64,000 bases of DNA from Pseudomonas sp. R84 (GTDB lineage: Bacteria; Pseudomonadota; Gammaproteobacteria; Pseudomonadales; Pseudomonadaceae), in assembly GCF_009834515.1 (NCBI RefSeq), contig NZ_CP019426.1, forward strand, positions 2,221,501 through 2,285,500, written 5' to 3'. Position numbers and translations under genes: made by a program. The notes beneath the pieces were generated by a model, which saw only the letters and a list, made by a program, of their open reading frames with translations, ran no database searches and was not told the origin of the DNA. The first letter of the stretch is position 1; each line of letters starts with the position of its first letter. Shown in pieces: positions 45,252 to 55,300 of this stretch.

Positions 45252-45339
45252 TGTAGGAGTGAGCCTGCTCGCGATAGCGGTGTGTCAGTCACTTATTTTT
45301 GACTGACACACCGCTATCGCGAGCAGGCTCACTCCTACA
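45252..45339. repeat. REPIN type B2
   Basis: Inverted pair of TGTAGGAGTGAGCCTGCTCG elements with further pairing of the inner bases (GATAGCGGTGTGTCAGTC and its complement), forming one nearly continuous hairpin of about 40 pairs. Confidence 0.92.
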
Positions 45340-45416
45340 AGGGAAATGTGTTGTTCTGCGGATTTGCGCGATATCCAGTAAACTGCCGCACGTTTTTCTT
45401 CAAGTAGTGTTTTCCC

Positions 45417-46376
45417 ATGCAAATTGCTCTGGCGCCCATGGAGGGGTTGGTCGACGACATTCTCCGCGACGTGCTGACCCGTGTTGGCGGCATCGACTGG
45501 TGCGTGACCGAATTCATCCGGGTCAACGATCAGTTGCTCACGCCGGCCTATTTCCACAAGTTCGGCCCAGAGTTGCTCAACGGTGCCCGCACCGCCTCCG
45601 GTGTGCCATTGCGCGTGCAATTGCTCGGTTCCGACCCGGTGTGCCTGGCGGAAAACGCTGCACTGGCCTGCGAACTCGGCTCCGAAGTCATTGACTTGAA
45701 CTTCGGCTGCCCGGCCAAGACCGTCAACAAATCTCGTGGTGGTGCGGTTCTGCTCAAAGAGCCGGAACTGCTCAACCAGATCGTCGAGCACGTGCGCCGC
45801 GCCGTACCCGCGCACATTCCCGTGACCGCGAAGATGCGTCTTGGCTTCGATAGCCCCGACGGTTCGCTGGTCTGCGCCACAGCGCTGGCCGAAGGCGGCG
45901 CCGAACACATCGTGGTCCACGCCCGAACCAAAATGGACGGCTACAAACCACCGGCGCATTGGGAGTGGATTCCGCGCGTGCAGGACGTGGTCAAAGTCCC
46001 GGTGTTCGCCAATGGCGATATCTGGAGCGTCGAAGACTGGCGCCGCTGCCGCGAAATCAGCGGCGTCGAAGACATCATGCTCGGTCGCGGTCTGGTGTCG
46101 CGCCCGGATCTGGCCAAACAGATTGCTGCCGCCCGCGCCGGTGAAGAAGTCGTCGAGATGAGCTGGGCCGAGCTGATGCCGCTGATCCAGGACTTCTGGC
46201 TGCAAGCCAAAGCGCAGATGACCGCACGCCAATCGCCGGGCCGTTTGAAGCAATGGCTGGCCATGCTGACGCGTAATTATCCCGAGGCCACCGAGCTGTT
46301 CACCGTCCTGCGCCGTGAGACCGAGCCGGATCACGTCTCGCGTTTGCTCGGTCTGCCGGTCGCCGAAGCGGCCTGA
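45417..46376 (+). CDS. dusC: DusC, tRNA-dihydrouridine synthase
   Basis: 319-residue FMN-dependent reductase forming dihydrouridine in tRNA (position 16 for DusC). The TIM-barrel FMN site begins [10 protein letters not shown]. The catalytic Cys lies in [19 protein letters not shown]. Further FMN contacts are [13 protein letters not shown] and FANGDIWS...IMLGRGL. The N-terminus and [20 protein letters not shown] favour DusC over DusA or DusB. It is a single gene downstream of a REPIN. Confidence 0.92.
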   Translation: MQIALAPMEGLVDDILRDVLTRVGGIDWCVTEFIRVNDQLLTPAYFHKFGPELLNGARTASGVPLRVQLLGSDPVCLAENAALACELGSEVIDLNFGCPAKTVNKSRGGAVLLKEPELLNQIVEHVRRAVPAHIPVTAKMRLGFDSPDGSLVCATALAEGGAEHIVVHARTKMDGYKPPAHWEWIPRVQDVVKVPVFANGDIWSVEDWRRCREISGVEDIMLGRGLVSRPDLAKQIAAARAGEEVVEMSWAELMPLIQDFWLQAKAQMTARQSPGRLKQWLAMLTRNYPEATELFTVLRRETEPDHVSRLLGLPVAEAA

Positions 46377-46396
46377 AAAAAATCTGCAAATAATCT

Positions 46397-46424
46397 CTTG
46401 AAATCAAATCAGCGGTCCCTATCT
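46397..46424 (+). promoter_or_regulatory. Sigma-32 heat-shock promoter of ibpA
   Basis: CTTGAAA, a 13-base spacer, CCCTATCT: a close match to the RpoH consensus (CTTGAAA-N11-16-CCCCATnT). Confidence 0.85.
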
Positions 46425-46497
46425 AAGGGTTACGCGATGCCGAATTCGGGTCGCGGAGTCAAAAAACCTTGCTGATTGTTTTCAGGAGATTTGAACC
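46425..46497 (+). promoter_or_regulatory. ROSE-like RNA thermometer in the ibpA leader
   Basis: The 5' leader contains TTGCT (46469-46473) a short distance before the ribosome site AGGAG (46484-46488). This is the arrangement of ROSE elements, where U(U/C)GCU pairs imperfectly with the Shine-Dalgarno and melts on heating. Small-heat-shock-gene position and the sigma-32 promoter agree. Confidence 0.75.
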
Positions 46498-46944
46498 ATG
46501 AGTACTGCATTTTCCCTCGCGCCACTGTTCCGTTCCTCGGTGGGTTTCGACCGTTTCAACGACCTGTTCGAAACCGCCCTGCGCAACGAGCCAGGCAGCA
46601 GCTATCCACCTTACAACGTGGAAAAACACGGTGACGACCAATACCGCATCGTCGTAGCGGCCGCCGGCTTCCAGGAAGAAGACCTGGAACTGCAAGTCGA
46701 GAAAGGTGTGCTGACCATCAGTGGTGGCAAGCGTGATGCCAACGAAGGCGTGACCTTCCTGCACCAAGGCATCGCCCAGCGTGCTTTCAAGCTGTCCTTC
46801 CGTCTGGCCGATCACATCGAGATCAAGGCTGCCGATCTGAGTAACGGCCTGCTGAGCATCGACCTGCTGCGCGTGATCCCGGAAGAAGCGAAAGCCAAAC
46901 GCATCCCGATCAATGGGGTGCAGAAGCCGGCGCTGCAGCACTGA
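46498..46944 (+). CDS. ibpA: IbpA, small heat-shock protein (Hsp20)
   Basis: 148-residue class A alpha-crystallin chaperone binding denatured proteins and handing them to DnaK/ClpB. The N-terminal arm is LFRSSVGFDRFNDLFE. The crystallin domain has YPPYNVEKHGDDQYRIVVAA, GVLTISGGK, and FLHQGIAQRAFKLSFRLADH. The C-terminal anchor is the I-x-I motif in RIPINGV. The leader has an RpoH promoter and ROSE-like switch. A terminator follows. Confidence 0.95.
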   Translation: MSTAFSLAPLFRSSVGFDRFNDLFETALRNEPGSSYPPYNVEKHGDDQYRIVVAAAGFQEEDLELQVEKGVLTISGGKRDANEGVTFLHQGIAQRAFKLSFRLADHIEIKAADLSNGLLSIDLLRVIPEEAKAKRIPINGVQKPALQH

Positions 46945-46993
46945 TTCATGTGCCGCAACACAATCGTCTGAACAGGCGATGAGCCGCTGAATG

Positions 46994-47021
46994 AAGGCCC
47001 CGATACGTCGGGGCCTTTTTT
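46994..47021 (+). terminator. Terminator of ibpA
   Basis: AAGGCCCCGA, four-base loop, TCGGGGCCTT and a run of T. Confidence 0.88.
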
Positions 47022-47049
47022 GTGCGCGCAAGAAAACCGTTGTTCGGCT

Positions 47050-47077
47050 TTGCCGCAGGCGGCGGTTTCTCTACAAT
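47050..47077 (+). promoter_or_regulatory. Candidate sigma-70 promoter of the DUF1266/J-protein operon
   Basis: TTGCCG, a 16-base spacer, TACAAT, 55 bases before the DUF1266 ATG. Confidence 0.4.
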
Positions 47078-47132
47078 CCGCGGCAGTTTTGCCGACCCCC
47101 ATTCCGCACCGGTCGGCCTGGAGCCTTTTTTC

Positions 47133-47828
47133 ATGGACGAGATTCAACAGCGCTGGCTGTGCGCCCTGTCTGCGCCAATGGCGGCGATCAATACCGGCGC
47201 CAGCTACGACGACCCGGCGTTCTGCGACGATCGCTACATCGACCTGAAAGACAGTTGGGGGATCGATGACCGTGGGCAGCTGTTCGACATGCTCGAACGG
47301 ATGACCGACGACGGCCATGCCAAACACCTCAGTGCAGCCTATATGGTGTGGCAGCGCTGTCTGCCGAGTGAATGGCAGGCCTTGCTCGACGACCTGAGTC
47401 CCCGCGAACGCATCCTGCATGAGTTTGCCAGTCGCACCTTCGGCAGTTGCGGGCCGGGCGGGATTTTGTCCTGGGACTATGGCCGCATGGGTTTTCTTTT
47501 GCGTTGCGCGGTGCGCAATCAGTGGGTCGACCTGGACGAAAGCAACTGGCTGCACAGTCGTTTGGCCCTCAGAGCGCAATTTCACTACGGTAGCTGGATG
47601 GCTTACTTCGACGGCTTTGTGGTGGGTCGGACGTTTTGGTCCTGCCTGAGCGCCAGCGACGATGAGCTGGCGCGCGAACTCGATCGACAAGGCGCCAACG
47701 CCCTTAACCTGCGGATTGCCCGCGGCCTTGCCGAAAACATCCCTCGGTTCCTTGCTGATTTGCCGTGGCATATGGAAATCTATTTGCCGCCACGCCCGGC
47801 ATCGCTCAAGGAGTTCGACTGGTCATGA
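47133..47828 (+). CDS. DUF1266 protein (YbeU/YbeR-like)
   Basis: 231-residue cytosolic protein of the DUF1266 type. The recognisable core is SWGIDDRGQLFDMLERMTDD (the W-G-I-x-x-x-x-x-L family start) and later ILSWDYGRMGFLLRCAVRNQ and HYGSWMAYFDGFVVGRTFWS. Function is unknown. In E. coli DUF1266 genes (ybeU, ybeR) sit beside J-proteins and hscC, the same trio found here. Its stop overlaps the start of the J-protein gene (ATGA), so they are coupled. Confidence 0.8.
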   Translation: MDEIQQRWLCALSAPMAAINTGASYDDPAFCDDRYIDLKDSWGIDDRGQLFDMLERMTDDGHAKHLSAAYMVWQRCLPSEWQALLDDLSPRERILHEFASRTFGSCGPGGILSWDYGRMGFLLRCAVRNQWVDLDESNWLHSRLALRAQFHYGSWMAYFDGFVVGRTFWSCLSASDDELARELDRQGANALNLRIARGLAENIPRFLADLPWHMEIYLPPRPASLKEFDWS

Positions 47829-50527
47829 GTTGCTGGATCCGCTTGGGCATCGAGCCTACTAACGACGAAACCCTGATTCGCAACGCCTACCGCGCACGCT
47901 TGCCGGCACATCACCCGGAGACTGACCCGCAAGGCTTCCAGACGCTGCGCATGGCCTACGAAAACGCCCTGCGTCTGGCGCGTGAAGACGAGGAAGAAGA
48001 GCCCGAGGACGAGTACGAGTCCCAAGCCTCAGAACAGACTGTGGTTGAGGTCCCTCCAGTGCTCGGGGATTTTTGCGAGCTGCTGGATGATCCCGCGCGC
48101 CGGTTCAATTTCGCCGCGTGGCAGGCCTTTGTCCGAGGGCTGGATGAGCTGTCGCTGGACGTGCTCGATGAACTCAGCTGGCCGCTGTACCACCGGATGG
48201 CCGACGCCGGTCCGTTGTCGTACCGCTGCGCGAATCTGTTGGCCAAGCGTATGGCCTGGGATCAACAGCTGCTGGATCTGGGCTTCGACGACGCGCATCA
48301 GGTGGGCTTCTTTCTCCAGCGAATCGAAACGCCGGACCCGTTCGATACGGATCTGATGTGCACATGGTCAGAGGCCGCCCAGACTGAAGCGCTGTGGTAC
48401 GCCCGTAGTCTCGACTTCATCTTCAATCAGCGTCCACTGCAGGAGTTCGCCGACTTCGCCAGTCGGCACACCTGTCTGCCATTGCCGAATGATGCCGCGT
48501 TCCTCAAGCGTCTGTTGGTGCAGTTCACTCAGGCAGGTATTGGCGGGCCGACATTTTTGCAGTGCTGTGTCGAACAGCAGCTTGCTGCACCGGATGATGT
48601 CGACTGGCTTTACCTGTTGGCATGTCAGAACAGTCTGCAGGGGCGCGACGATCAGGCATTACCGTGCTGGATCCGGCTGTGGAACGAGCACCGCCATCCG
48701 ATGGCTGAAAGTCGTCTGCTGGAGTTGTGCGCCAAGCGCCAGCCGACTTTTCTGCCGCTGCTGATTCAGGCATTCGATCGCCTGCAGGCTATTTCTGACT
48801 GGCCAGAGGATCTTGGGGATGACGCCCAAGTGTATGGCTGTCCGTCTCAACATCCCGAGACGCTGAACCGCTGGCTGGGTGTCGGGCGGTTGAAGCTTGA
48901 GAGCCTTGCGCAAAGTTTTGTCGATTGGCGCATGAGCGGTGATGAGCTGCCATTGCTCGCGCAATTGCTGGGCGAAAATGCCGACAGCCGATTGCTGCAT
49001 CTGTACCGCTACGCCTGGGCGCTGCATCGGGGTGATTCGGCGTTGTTGCAGCAGATTGTGGATGCACCGCTGCCGATCGATGCCCTCGAAAGCCTGGTGA
49101 TGAGCGGATTCAAATATCAGTCCGCCCAACACTTGCGTTGGTTGGGCAGGGCGCCGATTGCGCTGGCCATGAGCGCGTTCAGCGACGTGGATTCAGGTTC
49201 GCGGCCATTGCCGCAGGTGCTGACACAAGGCGAGCCGCATAAGGTCTGTCGTCTGTGGTTACGCCGCTTGCGGCCCTACAACGATGCTGCGCTGGAACGA
49301 ATCGCCGAAGCGTTCAAGCTGGCTGCGGTCAAAGACGACTGTGACCTGTCCGAGCTCGACTTGATGCTCCAGTTGAGCCGTCGCGGGATTCAGTTGTCGC
49401 CGGTCGGGCTGGGTGAGGCCACCTGGGAGTGGCACGCGCAGACCTTGTTCTTGCTGGCATTGCTGGACCAGCCCGAACGCTGGCTGCAAATGATTGATGT
49501 GCAGTGCGTGGAGCGCCTGCCTTTCAATCCGGCCCATCCGTTGAGTCGCCTGCAACCTTTGTTGCGGCGCTTGCTGCGCGAGCAAGGCAATTTCCACGGT
49601 TTGCTCGGATGGCTGCAAGGCAATGACCCGGTGCACGGTTTGTTGGTGCAGCAATTGTTCAGCGTACAGCAGGCACTCGACAGTGCCCGGTTGCCGGCCA
49701 ATACCCTGCTTTACACCTGCCTCGAAAGCGATCGTGCTGCCTGCGGCGATGATTTGCTGGGGTTGATGATGTTCTGGGGCGTGCTCTATCACGACCCGAG
49801 CCTGAGTGCCGAGCAGCATCGCGCATTGTTGCAATCGATTGCGGCAATCAGTTGTGAGGACGAATGGTTCGAAGGCTTCCGCGACGGTTTGATCAAAGGC
49901 GAACCGGTGTGGCCGCCGCGCAAAGTGCTGAACGATTTTGGTGTCGACAAACTGCTGGCGTATGAAGCGCTGGATGCGCTCAAGGGCTTGCTTCGCTATG
50001 GCGCTGCCGGGGTGCCGAAAACGCGCGTCTTGCGCCAACTGCAACAGGGCAAGGACGATGTGCAGAACAGCATCGGCCTGCGCCTGGCCCTGTGCGCGAT
50101 ATTGTCCTGGTCGGAACGATTACTGCTGGCGAAAAGCGATGTTCAGCCGGTAGCGGCGACAGCGATCTGGCGCCTGGGATCGCGGTTGGGGCGCAAGGCT
50201 TTTATCGCTCAGGTCTTGGGGTGTCTGGTGATTGCGCCGGTGGCAGGGCTGATCAGTGGCACCACGGGCGCTGGCATTCTTATCTTGCTATTGGCCGTGC
50301 TGTTGTTGTTCGGCGCCATTCTGCGTCGCTTGCACGACATGGGCCGGGGCACCCCGACGTTGCTGATCTTCCTGGCGCTGACGCCGGTTTTGCCATTCCT
50401 GCCATTGGTGCTGTTCGGCTTTCCCGGTGACAAGCTGCCCAACCGTTATGGTGTGCCGCCGGACAGCGGCGATAGCGAGATGCTGTCCAGCGGCCTACAG
50501 GCTGCTTTACGGCGGCTCAACGGCTAG
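47825..50527 (+). CDS. J-domain-like co-chaperone fused to a DUF805 membrane domain
   Basis: 900-residue protein. Residues 1-60 resemble the J-domain of E. coli DjlB/DjlC: LIRNAYRARLPAHHPETDPQ and TLRMAYENAL, with HPE where canonical J-domains have HPD. The middle 700 residues are a helical-repeat-like region without a known motif. The last 110 residues match DUF805: RLGSRLGRKAFIAQVLG, two hydrophobic helices, LRRLHDMGRG and NRYGVPP. Partner is probably HscC, whose gene converges and overlaps the last four bases. ATG 47825 overlaps the DUF1266 stop. The DUF805 tail would anchor it in the inner membrane. Confidence 0.78.
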   Translation: MSCWIRLGIEPTNDETLIRNAYRARLPAHHPETDPQGFQTLRMAYENALRLAREDEEEEPEDEYESQASEQTVVEVPPVLGDFCELLDDPARRFNFAAWQAFVRGLDELSLDVLDELSWPLYHRMADAGPLSYRCANLLAKRMAWDQQLLDLGFDDAHQVGFFLQRIETPDPFDTDLMCTWSEAAQTEALWYARSLDFIFNQRPLQEFADFASRHTCLPLPNDAAFLKRLLVQFTQAGIGGPTFLQCCVEQQLAAPDDVDWLYLLACQNSLQGRDDQALPCWIRLWNEHRHPMAESRLLELCAKRQPTFLPLLIQAFDRLQAISDWPEDLGDDAQVYGCPSQHPETLNRWLGVGRLKLESLAQSFVDWRMSGDELPLLAQLLGENADSRLLHLYRYAWALHRGDSALLQQIVDAPLPIDALESLVMSGFKYQSAQHLRWLGRAPIALAMSAFSDVDSGSRPLPQVLTQGEPHKVCRLWLRRLRPYNDAALERIAEAFKLAAVKDDCDLSELDLMLQLSRRGIQLSPVGLGEATWEWHAQTLFLLALLDQPERWLQMIDVQCVERLPFNPAHPLSRLQPLLRRLLREQGNFHGLLGWLQGNDPVHGLLVQQLFSVQQALDSARLPANTLLYTCLESDRAACGDDLLGLMMFWGVLYHDPSLSAEQHRALLQSIAAISCEDEWFEGFRDGLIKGEPVWPPRKVLNDFGVDKLLAYEALDALKGLLRYGAAGVPKTRVLRQLQQGKDDVQNSIGLRLALCAILSWSERLLLAKSDVQPVAATAIWRLGSRLGRKAFIAQVLGCLVIAPVAGLISGTTGAGILILLLAVLLLFGAILRRLHDMGRGTPTLLIFLALTPVLPFLPLVLFGFPGDKLPNRYGVPPDSGDSEMLSSGLQAALRRLNG

Positions 50528-52215
50528 AGGCGCAGTTGATCCAGCGCCTTGTTCAGCTCCGAGCGATGGCTGGCAATCTCCGCTGATTGCTGGCCGCCGA
50601 GCACCGTGGTGAAGTTGTGCAGCCATTCGGCAATGTGCTCGCGTTGCGCGCCGAGGCTCTGCATCCATGCCCGTTCCAGACGAGCCAGCAATGTGCGGTT
50701 GGGCAGCGCATCGCGTGGATGGACCTTCAGCGTCGACAGCCGGTTATGGCTGTCGCGGCGCGCTTGCTCATCCAGGCCCGTGGGGCTGCGGTCGATGCTA
50801 TGACTGTGACGCTCGCCGGTTTCGAGCAGGGTGACGTCCACCTCGAGCAAACCGTTGATGTCATAACTGAAGCGCACATCCAGCGCCTGAATGTGCGCGG
50901 TGGGCGTCAAGGTGACATCGAAAGCATCAATGAGAATGTTGTCGCATACCCACGGCCGCTCACCCTGATAGACCGCGATGCGCAGCACTGCCTGCTGAGG
51001 GCGGGTGGTGTAATAGCGCTCCACCCGTGAGGTCGGAATGATGGTGTTACGTTCGATGATCGGCGAAAACGCGCCATCGATGTCTTTGCCGCGGATGGTT
51101 TCGATGCCCAGCGTATACGGGCAGACATCCGTCAGAATCAACTCTTCAACCGCCCCGTCACGCGCCTTGCACGCCGCTTGCGTCGCCGCCCCGAGCGCAA
51201 CGATGGTATCCGGATCAAGATGCCGGTAAGGCAAACGCCCGAACAGCGTGGCGACCATTTGCTGCACCGCCGGCATGCGCGTGGCGCCGCCGACCAGCAC
51301 CAGGCTGTCGAGGTCGCGGGGCTTGAGTCGGGCGTCGCGCAGGGCCTGTTCGATCGGCGCGCGCAAACGCGCCAGCAACGGTTCCCAGATTTTTACCGCA
51401 GCGGCTTCGTCCAGTGACCATTCGAAGGTCTTGTCGGCGTGGCGCCAGCTCAGGTGTTGAGTGCCTTCGCCGAGTTTGCATTTGAGCTGCTCAAGGGCAT
51501 CACCGAGGCTGGCCATGCTTTGCGCATCGACCATTGCCGGGGTCAGTTGCCAGTGTTTCAGGCAGGCCTGCAACAGCGCCGCCGTGAAGTCTTCGCCGCC
51601 CAAAAAGTTGTCGCCGGTGGAGGCGTGCACTTCGATCAGTGGCAAAGCGTATTCCAGCACCGTAACGTCGAAGGTGCCGCCGCCGAGATCGAAGATCAGC
51701 GTGCGTTCGAACTTCTGCTCATGCAGCCCGTAAGCCATGGCGGCGGCCGTCGGTTCGTTGATCAGACGCGTCACCGAGAGCCCGGCCAGTTCGGCGGCAA
51801 ACAGCGTGCGTTTGCGTTGCTCATCACTGAAATACGCCGGCACGGAAATCACTGCTTCCGACACGGTGTGGCCGAGAAAGGCTTCGGCGTCTTGCTTGAG
51901 TGAGCCGAGTACCAGCGCTGACAACTCTTCCGGGCTGAACCGACGTGTGCCGAGCTGAACTTGTTTGTCGCTGCCCATAAAACGCTTGAATGCTGCAGCG
52001 GTTCGTTCCGGGTGCGTGGTCAGGCGGGCGCGGGCGGCTTTGCCGACCAGAATCGTGTCGTCTTCATCGAGGCTGATCACCGAGGGCGTCAGCACATCAC
52101 CCAGGGCGTTGGGAATCAGGCGGGCCTGACCGTCCTGCCAGACGGCGATCAGACTGTTGGTGGTGCCAAGGTCGATGCCCAGCAGAGCCGGGCGGGGGAG
52201 GGTTGCATCCTGCAT
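50524..52215 (-). CDS. hscC: HscC, specialised Hsp70 chaperone
   Basis: 563-residue Hsp70, shorter than DnaK and lacking most of the C-terminal lid. ATPase motifs are GIDLGTTNSLIAVW (phosphate 1), LIFDLGGGTFDVTVLE (phosphate 2), INEPTAAAMAYG and VLVGGATRMPAVQ. The substrate domain starts about residue 365 (TDVCPYTLGIET). The subfamily is assigned from length and from its neighbours, a DjlB/C-like J-protein and DUF1266, as in E. coli. It is convergent with the J-protein gene, with stop codons overlapping. Confidence 0.88.
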   Translation of the reverse strand: MQDATLPRPALLGIDLGTTNSLIAVWQDGQARLIPNALGDVLTPSVISLDEDDTILVGKAARARLTTHPERTAAAFKRFMGSDKQVQLGTRRFSPEELSALVLGSLKQDAEAFLGHTVSEAVISVPAYFSDEQRKRTLFAAELAGLSVTRLINEPTAAAMAYGLHEQKFERTLIFDLGGGTFDVTVLEYALPLIEVHASTGDNFLGGEDFTAALLQACLKHWQLTPAMVDAQSMASLGDALEQLKCKLGEGTQHLSWRHADKTFEWSLDEAAAVKIWEPLLARLRAPIEQALRDARLKPRDLDSLVLVGGATRMPAVQQMVATLFGRLPYRHLDPDTIVALGAATQAACKARDGAVEELILTDVCPYTLGIETIRGKDIDGAFSPIIERNTIIPTSRVERYYTTRPQQAVLRIAVYQGERPWVCDNILIDAFDVTLTPTAHIQALDVRFSYDINGLLEVDVTLLETGERHSHSIDRSPTGLDEQARRDSHNRLSTLKVHPRDALPNRTLLARLERAWMQSLGAQREHIAEWLHNFTTVLGGQQSAEIASHRSELNKALDQLRL

Positions 52216-52301
52216 GACAGATCTCGAAACGGCGCAAAAAACGCGACCCTACAGGTTGCCGCAAACCGTGGCAATTACGCGTCTGTTGCAACGTGCACCG
52301 G

Positions 52302-55300
52302 TTATGGCAGGAGTTTTTTCAGATCCTCCAGCGCAACCGGTCGACTGTGCAGATAACCCTGATACAAATGGCAGCCCAGACCTTGCAGGAACGCCAGTTG
52401 TTCGGGGGTTTCCACGCCCTCGGCAATAACTTCCAGCTCCAGGCTGCGCGCCATGGCAACAATCGCGCGGATGATCTCGGCATCGTTCGGGTCGGTCGTT
52501 GCATCGCGGATAAACGACTGATCGATTTTCAGCGTGTCTAGCGGCAGGCGCTTGAGGTAGGTCAGTGACGAATAACCGGTGCCGAAGTCGTCCATGGCGA
52601 AACTCACGCCGAGCTTTTTCAACCGGCGCATTTTGCTGATGGTGTCTTCCAGGTTCTGGATGACGATGCCTTCGGTGATTTCCAGTTTCAGCAGCGAGCA
52701 GGGCAGGCCATGGCTGCTCATGCTGTGTTCGACGCGCTCGACAAAGTCGTTCTGGCGGAACTGGCGCGGACTGATGTTGACGCACAGGCTGAAGTTCAGC
52801 GGGTCGACCAGTTTCAGCGCGATCAGTTGTTTGAAGGCATTGCAGGCCTCGTCGAGGATCCAGGTGCCGACTTCGAGAATCAGGCCGCTGTCTTCCAGCA
52901 CCTTGATGAACTCGGTAGGCGACTGCGCGCCCAGTTCCGGGTGATTCCAGCGCACCAGGGCTTCGGCGCCGATGATGCGGTTGTCGCGGGCATCGACCTG
53001 CGGTTGAAAGTGCACATTGAATTCCCCGCGCGACAGCGCCAGGCGCAAGTCGGTCTCCATGCGCAGCCGCTCGCTGGCGGCTTTCTGCATGGTGTTGTGA
53101 TACATCTGCGTGGTGTTACGCCCGGAATCCTTGGCCCGGTACAGGGCAATATCGGCGCGTTTGAGCAGGTCGGTCGGCGTCGAGCCGTGATCGGGGATCA
53201 GCGCCACGCCGATACTTGGGGTCACTTGCAGGCGCTGGCCGTCGAGGAACATCGGTTCCGAGAGCAGTTCGCGCAGGGTGTCGGCCAGATTGCGCACTTG
53301 CGCGCTGACTTCATTGCGCGAGCCTTCGAGGCCGCTGAGCAGTACGACAAACTCATCGCCGCCGAGGCGCGCGACCGTGTCTTCCATGCGCACGCTGGCT
53401 TCGAGCCGCGCGGTAATGATCTTCAGCACGGTGTCGCCGACCGGATGGCCTAGGGAATCGTTGATGTGCTTGAAGTGATCGAGATCGAGGAAAAGTAGCG
53501 CGCCACGCAAATTGTGGCGCTTGAGCAAGGCGATCTGCTGGCTCAGGCGATCCATCAGCAAGGCGCGGTTGGGCAGGTTGGTCAGCGGGTCGTGATAGGC
53601 CAGATGACGAATTTGCGCTTCGGCGTTTTTCAGCAGGCTGACGTCCCGCGCGGTCAGCAGCAGGCAAGCAGTTTCATTGAGGGTGATCGGCTCGACCGAG
53701 ACTTCCACGGTCAGCATCTCCCCGCGTTTGTTGCGCCCGAGCATTTCCTGATGGTGCACGCGGCCCTTGATCTGCAATTCGGCGAGTAATGCCGAGCGCT
53801 GTTTTTCCTCAGCCCAAATCCCCACCTGATAAACCGTTTTACCCACGACTTCTTCTGCGCGGTAGCCAGTGAGACGGCAGAAACCGTCGTTGACCTCCAG
53901 ATAACGTCCGGTGTCGCGCTCGGTGATGGTGATCGCGTCGGGGCTGGAGTGGAACGCCTTGGCGAACTTTTCCTCGCTGGCTTTGAGCGCCGCTTCCGAG
54001 CGCTGCTGCTGGGTGATGTCGCGCAGGGTGGTGACGATGCATGGCTGGTCGCCGACGCTGATCTGCCGACTGGAAATCACGCAGGTCAGCGACTGCCCGT
54101 CCTTGTGCTGGACGATGATCGCGACATTGCTCAAACCCTGTTCGCGGATGACCCGTTCAATGCGTTGCAGGCTTTTTGCCGAGGCGTCCCACAGGCCGAT
54201 TTCTTCGGCGGTGTGGCCGATGACGTCGGGGGCGCTCCAGCCAAAGGTCTGAGTAAAGCTGTTATTGATTTCGATGAACTCGCCACTGTCCTGGCGGGTG
54301 ACGCAGATCGGGTCGGGGCTGACCTGGAACAGCGTGGCGAATTTCTCTTCCGAGGCCACCAGCCGCTGTTCACGTTCGACCTGATCGGTGATGTCGAGCA
54401 ACGTGCCGGCCATGCGCAGTGGCGCGCCGTTGTCGTCACGGTAGAGGCGGGCACGGCTTTCCAGATAGCGCGAGCTGCCGTCGGGCAGTTGCACGCGATA
54501 GGTCAGCTGATAATTGCCCGCCGGGCCTTCGCGCAGGCTGCGGTAGGCGTCGCGCATGCTGTCGCGCTCTTCGCCGGGCACGCCCTCGAAAAACTCATCG
54601 AACGACTCGTGAAACGGTTTCGGTTCCAGGCCGTGCAGTTGCGCGGCCCGCGCCGAGCCGTAGAGCATGCCGCTGGGAATATGCCAGTCCCAGGTGCCGA
54701 GCTGCGCCGAGTCCAGTGCGAGATCGAGGCGTTCCTGGCTGTCCTTCAAGGCGTGTTCGGCGGCTTTGCGCTCGGTAGTGTCGAGGAAGGTGCTGAGCAG
54801 ATACGGCTGACCTTCAAGTTCGACTTTCTGCGCACTGAGAATGCCGTCGTGAATTTGCCCATTGCTGGCGCGAAATTGCACCTCCATGCTGATCAATTCG
54901 CCCTTGGTGTTGGTCTTCTTGACCAGTTCTGCGCGCTGCTCGGGGTGCACCCACAAGCCCAGCTCTAGCGTGGTACGACCGATGGCGCTTTGTACCGGCC
55001 AGCCAAACAGGCTTTCGAAATACTGGTTGGCTTCGCTGATCAGGCCGTCTTCCTGGCGGGTCAGCAGGACCATGTTCGGGCACAGGTGGAAAAGTGTCGC
55101 GAAACGTTTCTCCGAACTGCTCAGGGCCTGTTCGCGTTGTCTCTGGTGGGTGATTTCACGAATCACCCCGATCATTCGGGGGCGGCCGTGTTTATCCGGC
55201 AGCAAGCTGCCGCTGATCTCCAGCCAGTGCAGGCTGCCGTCGGGCCAGCGGATGCGGTGGTGCATCGCCTGTTCCAGCGGCGCCCCGGCAATCACCGCGT

